A stretch of DNA of 64,000 nt from Roridomyces roridus. Its lineage: Eukaryota; Basidiomycota; Agaricomycetes; Agaricales; Mycenaceae. The DNA lies in contig JARKIF010000002.1 in the NCBI GenBank assembly GCA_029378245.1, forward strand, positions 1 through 64,000. The letters are read 5' to 3'. Numbering within the stretch: position 1 is the first letter of the stretch; every line of letters begins with the position of its first letter. Shown here piece after piece: positions 21,128 to 31,810 of this stretch. The notes under the pieces are model-generated. The model did no database searches and was not told the origin of the DNA. It worked only from the letters and a program-made list of their open reading frames with translations. The translations under genes and the position numbers were made by a program.

Positions 21128-22888
21128 ATGCACTGTTGTCTGTTAATTCAGGAAATCCTCCGGCATATATGTGCTGAACTGAACACCTTCCAAAAAGCAG
21201 ATAGATTCAAGAGAGGTGCAAGCATTCCGCCCCAGGTTGCCCTCGCCGCTATGGCGAGGACTTGCAAATACTTTTCTGATACAGCTCTCGCTGAGCTGTG
21301 GGCATCTGCCACTCTTCTCAAGCTTCTGCGATGCCTCCCTGACGAAGTCGTATCCAAGCGGAGCAAGTTCGTAAGTGCACCCACAAGAGTTGTGCTCGTT
21401 TGCTGACAATGAAAAATTTAAAGCCTACAAGCATGCTAACGGCTGCTGATGGGGAGCGACCTCGCTTTTATGCCTCACGTATCAAGCACCTCATGTTGTG
21501 CGGTGCGGTAGACACGACCATCTTGTGGACATGGCGGAAATCGAGATCCCACTCTGCCAGAGTGTCGCTTGGGATCGCCCTGGGAAAGGCTTTCAAGAAT
21601 TCCACAGCAAGTTTTTGGGTCCAGCACTCACTTCGATCCGCCTGGACATCACAACAGAATCGGATCTCTCGGCACTCGCTGTGCAGCATCCTCAGCTGAA
21701 AGAGATTTACATCGACACCGTCAACTCCGTGTCTTTCACGTCGGCACACAGCAGTCTCCACATTCCTCCGCGACCTGAAATCTCCCGAAACCGTCTCCAT
21801 CACAACCGCGGTGATGTGCCAGGCTCTACACCACCTCGCCTCACGCCCAAATCTGCGATCTTTGCGTCTTGGCACATCTTTTAATGGCATCTTTCCTCGC
21901 AATGTGCCTCTCCCTCCCCCGACCACCAACATCCAGGTGTTCCTGTCGCTCAGACATCTGAGACTCCAGGTGTCCACACAGGGTGCATCTCAGTTTCTCG
22001 AATGGTGCACGCAAGTGCCATTGGAGCATATAGGAATCAGGATTGTTTCTGAAAAATCTTCTACGGGGACGCAACTACATCAACTGTTTCGTATGCTTTT
22101 GCAGGCGGCTTCGAATGCATCGCTCTCAAGTCTAGTCGTCACTTCTCGAGGGTGCGTCATGCCCGCCCAGAACCGCACCGAGTATTTGTTTCTCGGCGAA
22201 TCCATCCGCCTTCTCAGCAATTTCCCCAACCTCAGGATGGTGTACCTATCCGTCGTTGGCGTGGATATCGACGACACAACTGTGTTCGAGTTCACGAAAG
22301 GCTGTCCCCGGCTGGAGAGCGTCAGCTTTGTTGATTCCACATATGGCTGGTCTCCGGGATATTCGAGCGCTACACTTGAATGTCTTCGTCATTTTGCGAG
22401 ACACTGCCGCAACCTGGCGGAACTCGTCCTTACCTTCGACGCCACTGCAGTCCCCGGCCCAGAGCCTGGTGGACAGGCGACGCCGCCTTAGGGGACTCTG
22501 GTCTATCTGAATGTGCAGTCGTCCATGATCTCTGATAGCGCTCCCGTCTCACATTTCCTTTCACTTTTCCCAAATATCCGAAACCTGCGCACAATGGTCG
22601 ATTTCAAACGAGCAGATGAGCGGCGGGCTGCAGAGAGGGCTGCAGAGGGGGAACTCGCAATGCTGGACCCCAACACCAACGACTCCGAGCAGGACGAATA
22701 TGTTAAAAGAGAAAGTGAGGCTATGTATCATTTTTCCCTCTGGAAAGAGGTTGTTTCGTTGATTCCTGGCTGTGCATGTGAGTTTTTACTTCCGTCTCCG
22801 GATTCTGCTATGAACTCAACGAGTTTCAGTTAATGCGGGCTGCAAGCACGGCGAATCCAAGGCAGAACCAGTCCTTCGGTCGGAATGA
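21128..22888 (+). pseudogene. LRR/F-box-type gene, decayed
   Basis: It starts at the ATG at 21128 (MHCCLLIQEILRHICAEL), resembling agaric genes that open with a short F-box-like helix pair, including ALAAMARTCKYFSDTALAEL. A clean intron follows (GTAAGT at 21371 to AAG at 21423). Downstream the coding signal changes frame near 21500 (possibly a 53-nt intron, 21508-21560) and again near 21745, where no intron fits. It then continues as LRR-like sequence (HHLASRPNLRSLRLG, FLSLRHLRLQV). An in-frame TAG at 22489-22491 interrupts it before SMISDSAPVSHFLSLFPNIR. A last intron (GTGAGT at 22779) leads to a stop at 22888. At least one frameshift and one nonsense codon argue against function. The fold-back element ends 72 bp before the ATG. 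Confidence 0.65.
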
Positions 22889-23350
22889 ATACAATTTCTT
22901 GTATTGCTATCGCCGAGATGTTAGATCGAGTTTTCGTCCAACAACTTGAAAATCATACTTCAAGGCTTTCCCTGAGCTCTCAGCTCACGGTGCCGTAAGA
23001 TCAACGAATCCCTGCGTCTTTGCATTGTTTTCTGAAATTGGCGCCTAATGGGGCGCCCAGTATGTCGGATAGTGCTCTGGTGCTCTGACAAGGACTTCAG
23101 TAACATCATACGTTTGAAGTTACTTGAATTTGGGTTGGCCAAAAAATGCTCAGTACATGAATAACTAAGTGTGGAAATGAGGTCCCAACCCGCCGCCGCA
23201 GAACTGATCACTCCGCCGAATTATCACTTTCATACGACAGGCTGGATGCAGCCAAAAGGAAAATGAAAGAGAAAGAGCTAGGGCTACATTTCGTCTAACA
23301 TTGCGAGGTGCATATGTAATACCATCTGGAACTGAGAGAAAAGGAGTGAT
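22889..23350. other. Intergenic; 3' flank shared with OYE copies
   Basis: No gene is seen. The right part (about 23105-23350) resembles the 3' flanks of the OYE genes at 37620-37746 and 47715-47836 (GGGCTACATTT, GAGGTGCATATGTA, AACTGAGAGAAAAGGAG words). It marks the left limit of the duplicated OYE unit. Confidence 0.5.
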
Positions 23351-24290
23351 CAATGAGCCTTGACGACCGACGCAAAGGGGTAGTCCGTATATCCCGCAGG
23401 GTCCGTGCTCCCCGGCGCGTAATACAGCGCACGGTTTCCGACAGCCAAATCAATACCATGCAGGAGTCGGTAAGGTAGGTCGGGCTGCAAGTATTGTCAG
23501 AATCAAATATCGGTTAGCTGGGAGGGAAGACTCACGTTGGCGATGTACGGCCGAGTAAAAGCAATCAAGTCGCCCTTTTCCTCCGCGGCGGCTAGGGCAC
23601 TCTCGCGGCTGTAACCACCGGCGGTCATGAGCGGGCGGGAGCCCAGAAGTCGCGGATAAAGTCATTGGAATAGCCGTCTTTGACAAAGGTTGTCGAGCCG
23701 TCGACACGAGGCTCGACGACGTGAAGGTAGGCCAGGTCAGGGTAGCGATCGCGGAGCTCAGTGACGAGATGCGTGTCCGTGGGTTTGGGGTCGTCAAAGT
23801 GAATATCTGGAGAAAAATCAGCCGCGGTAGTGAATACAGAACGGCAAAACTCACCAAGGTAAGTACCCCACGGGCTAATTCGGAACGCAGTCTTCTTCTG
23901 CCCAACAGCGCTGACGACCGCATCCACAACCTCGACGAAGCGGACGCGGTTCTCGATGAAGCCTGTAAGAGTCGGTCCGAATGTTGCTGCGGTCGTAAAG
24001 GAACTGGTAGAGACTCGAGTGGGTATCCGTTGGCGCCGTGAATCTTGACGCCGTCAAAGTCAGCCTTATGGACTGCGTTGGAAGCGGCGGTGGCGTAGAG
24101 CTGGACGTATTCTTGGATTTCTTGGATGGAGAGTGGACGAGGAGCTTCAGTCGTGCCGGTAGGGATGTCGGAAGCAGATACGAAAGGCAGCCCTTCCGCA
24201 AGACCGCGGGCTCGGCTGCTCGACCGAGGGCCCAGAGCTGGAGATAAATGTAGGAAGGACCCCTTGGCATGCACGGCGTCCGTAACCTAT
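23351..24290 (-). pseudogene. Old Yellow Enzyme (NADH:flavin oxidoreductase) pseudogene
   Basis: This is clearly a third copy of the OYE genes at 37747 and 47837, but exon 1 (FMN-site N-terminus) is missing: the exon 2 acceptor at about 24291 is followed by unrelated sequence. Exon 2 has several frame changes: GSFLHLSPALG versus the intact GSYMYLQLWALG, and the YGGSIENRVRF region reads as LHREPRP. Exon 3 breaks after GYSNDFIRDFWA. The last exon (LPYRLLHGIDLAVGNRALYYAPG to the stop at 23351-23353) is still readable. It is non-functional as an oxidoreductase. Confidence 0.85.
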
Positions 24291-25178
24291 CCAGCTATAA
24301 GAAAAGATGACAGCTAGTACATTGAATGAGGGAATGTGTGGAGCATCAAACTGCCATTCGGCGCCCCAGGCGATGGTTCTTCACCGGCAAATACAAGGTC
24401 GTTACGGGCCACGGGCCTCCTGGTTTATGGGTCAGCTAGCGGCTGTAGCTGCTCAACAGCGGCCCTTCGGAGCGCCATTGTGTTGGGTAGTAGGCGAGCA
24501 TGGTGGTGAATATTTTTGGATATGACGCGGTTCGATGTCAGTTGCTCCACATACTTCCCCCGTCAACGTTGCCCACAATTTTGCAAGTGGCGTCAGTTTG
24601 AGACCAGAGTGAGATGGTGGAAGAGAGCAAGTCGAAATGATCCGCCATCAGACGCGCTTGCTCTTGTCCACCATCGTCCAAGGCGTCAACCTCGCCAGTC
24701 CACAATGCCTTTCGCGGCCTCAATACTCCTATACCCCCTGCGCCGTACAATCACAGGCCAACATTCAAGCCCCATCGACGAGAAGACTCAAGACACCCGG
24801 GCAAGACGGGTGATGGCGACACCGACGACTCTCCTCCTCCTCCTATGTCCTCAATATCGACTCCATCACCATAATGCTCATTCTACCGACTTTTTGCGGT
24901 ACAAGCCTAATTCCTTGACTCCGGACCCCTCCACAGACGCGTAAAACATCGGAATTGGGTGGAGACATCTCAGACCCAATCTAGATTAACGCCTCAGCCG
25001 GATTCTCCTGTCAACGCGGACTCGGCACTCTTTCTACTGCTGATTCCCTCCGAGTCGGGAAGGTCCGACCCAAGAATGGAAGTACCGCGATTGCGAATGC
25101 CTCTTAAGCAGACCCTCCGCAGGTCTGTCATTCCACCTCTTGCTTTCCTCCGCCGTTCTCCCGTTGCTGCTCGCACGC
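24291..25178. other. Spacer shared with the other OYE units
   Basis: No gene is seen. The block at about 24605-24680 (GTGGAAGAGAGCAAGTCGAA, then ATGATCCGCCATCAGAC) recurs at 39280-39320 and 49375-49415. The block at about 24780-24910 (CTCATTCTACCGACTTTTTG) recurs at 49540-49655. It is the 5' flank of the duplicated OYE segment, now joined to the HMG gene. Confidence 0.6.
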
Positions 25179-25186
25179 TATATAAG
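25179..25186 (+). promoter_or_regulatory. TATA box of the HMG-box gene
   Basis: TATATAAG lies 53 bp before the ATG at 25232. That favours this ATG over the in-frame ATG at 25076, which is upstream of the box. Confidence 0.55.
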
Positions 25187-25231
25187 CAGCAGCTGCTGCC
25201 TCCACCACTCCCTCATCGTCCTCCTCGTTTC

Positions 25232-26954
25232 ATGTCCAGCACCCTTGTAAGCAACCGTCTCTTCCAAGACGCGCACTCTGACGTGTCTGTGAAGGATTCC
25301 ATGTCCTATCTCAACTTTGACGATCATCCGCGGTTCGACGCCGACGAGCCGATGCTTTTCGAGTTCGCCTCCGAGTTCACGTCGTACCCGTCTTACATAT
25401 CCCCCGGATACGACTCTGCTGAGGAGTTTATGGACTACATCAAGCGCGTCATCACTCTGCTTCCTTCCAGCCCACTGGCAGCCTACGAGCTCTCGTCATC
25501 GCCGTCCTACTCTTCCGACGGCTTGTATAATCCCGAGCACATTTACCGAGGAAGTCCCCTCTGGCTCGAGAACTTGTACCTGAACAATTGGTCGGCCAAC
25601 GATACCGACGAGTCTTCGTTGCCATCTCCCTCTTCACCCATACCCATACCCATTCCCTCCGACCTGCAATCCCCTTCCTTCGTCGCCTTCTCCGACGGTT
25701 CCCCGTTCGCACCGCAATCCTTTTCCCCTGCAGCGTTCGCCGCCGCGCTGCCTTTGCCGAGCTCATATTCGCCATCGTCATTGTTCGAGGACCATTACAC
25801 GGTTCCGAACCAGCAGATTGACTCGGTGTCATCTCACGAGACCCAGACCCCGGCCTGGGCTACCCAGCTATGGGAATCGACTGGCTCGCGCCACCTCAGA
25901 ACCTCTCCATCTCCTCGTTCAATCGCACGTCACTCTCCGCTTTCAGACTCCCATCGTGCACGCCGAAATTCTTTGTCCTCGAGGCAGCAACCATTCGCAC
26001 CTTCGGTTGCCCCAATGGGGCAGAGCACGATCCGATCGTACAGCACTCGACGCGCAGAGTCAGTTGGCTCGTCGGATGACAGAGACGCCACGGTCAGGCG
26101 AAAGAAACCGATTCCTGGGCCGGAGGAAAGTGAGTGTCCGGATAAGGCTCATGAGAGTCGTACGTGTCCTTGATTCTTTTAATTGCTGCAATCTTCTTAG
26201 TCATGACCCAGCACCCCAGAAATCCATGCTGCGACCCCCAAAGTTGGCGCCGTCCACATGGCAACTGTATTTCGCGGACTGGATCCAGCGTCAGCGGGCC
26301 TCGAGCACACGCAAGCTGAACGTGGCCCAGGCCGCCAAGGAGGCTGCTCAGGAGTATGCTTCTCTCAGCGAGGAGGAGAAAGAGGTGCTTTCCTATTTTT
26401 TTGACGTCATGGACCATACTTATTCCCGTTAATCTACTTTAGCCCTACAAGCGTCGTTCTCAGGCGGCCAAGGACATCCGGGAGCGTGAACTGAATGCCT
26501 ACATGCGTACGCTTACTCCGGAGGATATCAAGCGCGAGAACGTCTTCCGCTCGGCGCAGCGCAAGGCGGGCAAGTCACGCAAGAACAACATCAAGGACCC
26601 CAACGCGCCCAAGAGGCCTTTGAGCGCGTATTTCATGTTCTTGCAGTGGGTTCGCGCGAACCCCGAGCTTGTTCGCGAGGTCTTCGGTGATGAAACCGAG
26701 ACCACCAAGCAAAGTATTCTTGCAGCAGCCAAGTGGCGTTCCATGACGGACGATGAGCGGAAGGTACTGAACCTGTCATTGTGTTTCTCCGTGATTGTCC
26801 TTCTGACAGATTCCACGTACAGCCATTCTTGGCCCAGGCCGAGCAAGAGAAGATGGAATATGACTCCGCGCGGAGACTCTACGAAGACGGCACGGTCGGC
26901 TATGCGTCGAGTATCAATTTCAGCATCCTGCCCGGCAGCCCCGCCTTCCCCTGA
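25232..26954 (+). CDS. Two-HMG-box DNA-binding protein
   Basis: Four exons (25232-26129, 26212-26384, 26443-26763, 26823-26954) give 507 aa; all introns are GT..AG and in phase. Residues 1-300 are Ser/Pro-rich and acidic, with a SPSSPIPIPIPSDL tract and a basic RRKK patch near 293. HMG box 1 begins LAPSTWQLYFADWIQRQRA and crosses intron 2 (SEEEKE/PYKRRSQAAKD). HMG box 2 begins NAPKRPLSAYFMFLQWVRAN and ends DDERKPFLAQAEQEK. Tandem HMG boxes bend DNA; the protein should be nuclear. The order recalls Coprinopsis Exp1, an HMG1/2-like protein needed for cap expansion, but that link is from memory. The stop after ILPGSPAFP precedes an acidic ESESESDG-coding stretch in another frame, so a 3' frameshift is possible. 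Confidence 0.78.
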
Positions 26955-27539
26955 TCAAGCTCGAGTCGGAGAGCGAGAGCGACGGCTTTGCGACTGACGA
27001 AGGACCGTACCACCACGTTCGTTCCCATTCATGATTGTTATGTCGAGGACCTATTGTGTGTTATTTTTACGACTTTTAACGCCCCTTTTCTTGATTCACG
27101 GCGTGTTTATCCTCACTGCTGCTGTATATTATGCGGCGACTTGTTGGCACTGTATTGCTAGAATCCCTCCCTACACATGTTACTTACTTACTTCCTATGC
27201 TGGCATGTGTGGACGATAGTATAATACACACAGCCATTCTCGTACGCCTGAATATAATTTGTTCGACGCCGAGGTTTCATTATCCGCCAGCATAGCATAG
27301 TAGTGTGCCTTGCTAGGGGTGCCTATGTGTCGCCCGCTGTTGATGGTTTTCCGACGACGAATTGTGGTCAAGTGAAACTGGTTGACGAATCGGCAACACG
27401 CAGATTTTCGTCGAACATTCTAGATACACTTGTAAACAGTATATAAGCCCTGTAAATGTATGGTGTAGGGCATTGGTTTGCCCTAACGCAAGTCCTCCCA
27501 ACCGAGCAGTGCGATTGCACGCCACCCCCTCCTCCCTTC
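26955..27539. other. Intergenic
   Basis: 3' flank of the HMG gene. No gene, repeat or RNA is recognised. Confidence 0.45.
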
Positions 27540-27800
27540 TTCTTTCTCCCGCGCCGTCAAATCCACAACAACGATACCACGCGTGATAGGGGCCTCTTTC
27601 AAGATTGTAACGACGCCGACGTCGCTAATTTGTAATCCCCGTTGCCAATGTTCCAAGGCCAGTCATCGTATGGCTGAGGATGGCACAGAGGGTAGCCGTG
27701 ACCTTTGGGTAGGAGGAGGCGAATGTAGAGGGCGCTGTCCGACACGTCGGAGTGCGAGGGGCAGAACTGTGGGCAGCACCCTGTCAAGGCCGATTCAAGT
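27540..27800 (-). pseudogene. Remnant of an agaric GHGYPL-type domain gene
   Basis: On the minus strand ALYIRLLLPKGHGYPLCHPQP is followed, after a one-base frame change, by LQISDVGVVTILKEAP. This pairing (LLxxGHGYPLWxPEP, then IGDVGxIT about 20 residues later) is one I recall from many uncharacterised agaric proteins. No upstream or downstream exons were found. The frame change and isolation mark it as a fragment. Confidence 0.5.
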
Positions 27801-28427
27801 ACAAGCCTAGGCTGTAGACCTATTTACAACCTTTCGTAAGATGAAAGAGCTCCACAGCAGCAGACATGAGGCATTGGCGTGGTCCGTTACTGTGAACACG
27901 GAAAAGTGAGATGGAGTCCAGTTCATGATTCGTCGGCTAGTTTCGGGAGGCCTCTCGGAGGTGATTTCAGAAAATCTTTGACACAGATGCAACGCAGTCT
28001 CCACCTGGCCTCGATGTACGGACACCCGCAGGGGCATCGCACGAGAAGAGTGCTGACGGGATTTTTCCCGGGCGGCGGTTCGGCGAAACCTGTACGAGTC
28101 CACGCGGTGTGGGTTCAAATATGGGAGAAACATCTTAAGAACGGCCTAGATCCTTGTTGGCGGCTTCCACGATGGCACCAGCTCCAAATCAACTTGCACG
28201 GCAGCAGTGTGGGCTTTCAAGCTATGAGAATCTCGGGTGCTAGGCGTAGTCGCAGAGGATGCACAAGTAAAGCTCAGGAGCGAGATCATGGTCGCGCGAT
28301 CGCAGATAAGAAGGACCCCAAATAGACGAATGACGTGTGTCTCGCTCAAGTGAGCCTGTAATTGGAAAAGAGTTGCCAGGCAGCCAGAGTACGGTCGTGA
28401 GCGCGCGTGAGCACAAAGCCGGTAATT
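27801..28427. other. Intergenic
   Basis: No supportable gene. It borders the decayed F-box copy on the right, and some of it may be its unrecognisable LRR portion. Confidence 0.4.
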
Positions 28428-29138
28428 TCATTTCTGGCCAAATGGACAAGTCGAGAGTCGTGAGTCAAGATTTGGAAAGAAACGATAAGCGGGCACGCCG
28501 CACGCGCCAACTTTCTCCATTCGGCACTCCACGAACGAAATGAGTCGAGGACAGTGAAAAAGCAGGTTTAAGATTTCGATGGAAGATAATCCTCGCGATG
28601 GGCCGGTGGATTCAATGTGAAGATGGGCGAAGTTGTCGGTGAAAAAGGGATGGTCGAGGAGAAAGGCGTCAAATTGGCTTTGCTCTGCGTCGTCTGGGTT
28701 CCTGTCGAGAGGCCAGATATTCATGTTGCGCAGATTGAGGCTTCTGAATATACCAAGTCGGCGAAGGGCCGCAGTACCTGCAGATCTGGCGGCGTACGAC
28801 GCCTGGATCATGGCCATCGGGGGGATGCGCTACGCCGAGCGTCAAATCCCAAACGTCCGGCTTCCGCCAGCGACACGCCGACTCAGCCAGACAGTCCATC
28901 AACGCGGCTTGCAAACCCCTCCAGTTGTCAAAGTTTCTCGTCGTTTTCAACTCCTGAGGCCCCTCATTGCCTGGAGCTTGTCACGCTCCGCAGAAAGCTC
29001 GCGGATGCGCTCGTTGAGCAACTCGAGCTGGCCCAGACGGGGTGCAAGATCCACCCGAATCTGTTCGCACTCGGCGTCGGATGGAACGAAATTGGTGTGA
29101 AGCTGACTGTTGAAGGGCGAATTCATAAAATCGGTCAT
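28428..29138 (-). pseudogene. F-box-like gene with the F-box deleted
   Basis: The ATG at 29136-29138 opens the family N-terminus (MTDFMNSPFNSQLHTNF, coiled coil RIRELSAERDKLQA). The next 130 or so residues, including the whole F-box, are missing. Homology resumes as LQAALMDCLAESACRWRK and, in another frame, as FTDNFAHLHIESTGPSRGL and FHCPRLISFV, matching the middle of the gene at 6168-7814. The LRR C-terminus is gone. This is an internal deletion plus frameshifts. Confidence 0.75.
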
Positions 29139-29198
29139 GGTGGTAGGAAACAACGTGATTTGATCAGAGTCGTCCCGATTTAGCCAGGACGCCAAAGG

Positions 29199-29208
29199 CC
29201 ATAAAAGG
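29199..29208 (-). promoter_or_regulatory. CArG-like box upstream of F-box copy
   Basis: CCATAAAAGG lies 61-70 bp before the ATG at 29138, at the same spacing as in the copies at 53777 and 47361, within a shared upstream block. Confidence 0.4.
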
Positions 29209-29424
29209 AAATGCTGCTGACGAATCGTCGCTTGCTTGGGATTCCGAAAGCCATGAAATGACATCCATCCATTGCAAAGCCACCGGAGTAAAACAAAGAA
29301 AGTAGTCAAGAAAAAAATCCCATCAGACAAAGGCTCGACTCGCGAACGACTAAACCGGCGCAGGTATTCGGCACGTATGAGATCCGGAAACAACACGTGA
29401 GGAGAATGCATGCGACGTATGGGC
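29209..29424 (-). repeat. F-box 5' flank, shared with 47435-47700
   Basis: AACTTAGATG-type words are absent, but GCAAAGCCACCGGAGTAAAA, AAATCCCATCAGACAAA, ACGACTAAACCGGCGCAG and TATGAGAT/GAAACAACA runs recur in the same order at about 47500-47660. This is the conserved region upstream of one F-box subgroup. It ends where the AIM9 tail begins. Confidence 0.6.
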
Positions 29425-29520
29425 GTCTCGGATGCAGGCATGCTTGCTACCTGGTCGCATGTGGAGACGTTTGACGAGGCCGTGGTACGCTTGAACTCGG
29501 TCAGGTACCTTATCAAGTAC
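29425..29520 (+). pseudogene. 3'-terminal remnant of an AIM9-type gene
   Basis: CTGGTCGCATGTGGAGACGT and the following 50 bases match the end of the intact AIM9 gene (about 16550-16630): TWSHVETFDEAVVRLNSVR against TWSHVETFDEVLGRLNYVR. Nothing upstream of it is AIM9-like. It is followed directly by the second repeat block, in the same order as at 16.7 kb. Confidence 0.75.
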
Positions 29521-31810
29521 AGCGCAGCCTGACGCTATGTAAGCGTATGAAGCAGACGGAGTTGAAGAAGAGTAAACACACCTGTGGCTAACAGTGAGCG
29601 CGCCAGCAACACCCATTCCCTCATTCACGTCCCACCCGACGATGCTACATGTAAAGCCGACACGAGTCCTCCACTCTTGACTTGTCTTGGTGTAGGAACG
29701 TGCGTCAACGCGTCATGATGTAGGTGCAATGGATGTAGAGATGGTAGCCGAGCGGGCAGCCGGCAACGCGGTGCTCGCCGCCTTCTTGACAATGCGCAGG
29801 TCCTTCGATGCCGTCACCAGAACGACGAAGACCCACCCACGCTTCGCCTTCCCTGCTTGCCCTCCTCGCTGTACCCCTCAGACACCTCTGCCATGCGACT
29901 CTTCATCCTCCTCCTCCATCTCTGGATGCTCTCCCCCTCGCACTGGCTCTCATCCCCTCTACGGTCATCCTCCTCGCCGTGCCCTCCACCGCCTCCCTCG
30001 TACGACTTCGGTCCTCCATGTCTCTGGCTGCCGGTCTCCTCATCCCAATGGAGTTCCGAATCTCCGCTCCGCGTTGCAGGACCCAAGACCCTCCCGCGTT
30101 CGGCAAGCTTGAGGACCCTGGAGGTCCGTCCTAGTGCTTGAAGACGAACGCGAAGGATACGGCTACCGGAATTGGGAAGGATGCAAGCGGTGCTGAGATG
30201 CGGTAAAACCAAGGAGCCGATGGTGAAGAGCGAAGACAGGACGCTCGGAGCGTGTACCCCTGCAACTCGAATGTATGATCCCGCCTCGTCGTCCAGGATT
30301 GAATACAGGGCGAAGGAATGCGTGGAACTGGCATTGGGATCGATGCCACGCCCCGCCTGCTTGCCCTCCTGACCATACCCTCCACTGCCTCCAGGACGCG
30401 CGACTCTCCTCTTGCACCAGCTCGCGTTGCTCTTGAACCTTTGCTCGAGCGATACCGCCTCCAGCGCCTCCACCACCCACGCCACTTTCATCATCCTCGC
30501 CCAGCTTTTGGCACTCTTGCAATACCTATTACCCGAGACCATCCCGCGCCGGGTGATTCGAGGTCCCCAAGGACTGTCCGCAGACGTTGAGCTCGAAAGA
30601 TACGTATCGGCCCCCGAAATTCAGAGTTTGGTGAGTGTGGATGTAGCGCATGCGAGCGGTGCTGTGGACGGGGAGCTGTACTGCGGCAAAGACGAGGAGC
30701 GGATGGTGGAAAAACGCGGATCGAGGTAAGGAAGCTCGGGCGGCGAGTTAACAAGACGTAGGATCCCGTGTATGATTGCCTCATGATCCAGGATCGAAGA
30801 TGGAGCGATGGGCAAATGCCGCAAGTCCACATTGGGATTGTCGATGCAGAAAGCTGCAAGTCTCCACGGCTGGAAATGCAGATATGGGAGTGATGATGCT
30901 GGAGACGAGGAATAAGCAGGCGAAGACGAGGAGCGGATGGTGGAGCCCGAAAACCGCGACAAGGTGGCAGCTCGGAGGGAGAGCCTACCCTTGCGACTCG
31001 CACGTATGGATTGGATAGAGACCACGGGCGAGTGGGTAATAGCACTGGTGTCGATGGGAAAGCGAGGAGAGTGCGCGCGACTGGACTGCAGGCTGCTCCC
31101 GTGACAGAGAGCTGGAATAGACCCATGGTTCTGGGAAGGCCACCCGCGTTGGTCTGGTGGCATGGTGGCGATCAATAATCGGGAGAAAATGGCGGATGAG
31201 TAATGGTCCGAGTCGGTCAGAGGAGGCAATGGAAGCCTCCTGCAGTACGGGTAGCATGGATGGGAGAAGGCCCGTTGCTAACGGTGCGTCTGCGTGGCAT
31301 TCGCGTCGATTTGGGTTCCGGCATTGGAGGGATGGAGCTGCTACAAGCTGCGCGTGGGGCCATGGGACGTAAATCAATATGTCGCCTGCGTGTCAGATTA
31401 AGACGAGGAAAGAAAAACGCGAGAACCGACGTACACACCGAGCGACTCGGACCGTCTCCACGAACAGGGCTTCCACTACACAAGGGGAAGAACCTTCAAG
31501 GACTCCGCGAATGCAGTGAATATCGGCGCAGCCTGGGTATGTCTCAGAGTCTGGTCTCGATAGCAAGAAGTCTGGACGCACCACGCAACTGGGTGCACGA
31601 GAACAATATCTGCTACCAGCTTCGCCGTTCATACTGAAAAGCTTTCCAGTCGTCCATCTTGCGTGAATGGACAATGGGCGATGGGCTCTCGGACCACACA
31701 ACGCTCAGCGTCAGATCCGCAGCCTGGAGCTGCCAGCTGCCGCCGCAAAAGTTGGGTTGCTGATGTAGACATAGCGAGAGAGTTGGGAGCGGCCGCAGCC
31801 CGGTGAAATT
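29521..31810 (+). repeat. Degenerate repeat block, copy 2
   Basis: This has the same module set and orientation as 16800-20130. GCGCAGCCTGAC at about 29522 opens it. GACGAGGAGCGGATGGTGGA recurs at about 30690 and 30925. The GATTTGGGTTCCGGCATTGG / GAGCTGCTACAAGCTGCGC module is at about 31305-31355, and the GAATGGACAATGGGCGATGG module at about 31665 matches about 19950. It is about 1 kb shorter than copy 1. No gene is supported. Confidence 0.65.

Noticed and set aside
24959..25231. Earlier start for the HMG gene
   Set aside because: The frame is open upstream, but the TATA box at 25179 lies downstream of those possible starts.
30685..30960. CRISPR-like array
   Set aside because: Repeats are irregular in length and spacing, diverged, and in a eukaryotic genome; no cas genes are present.
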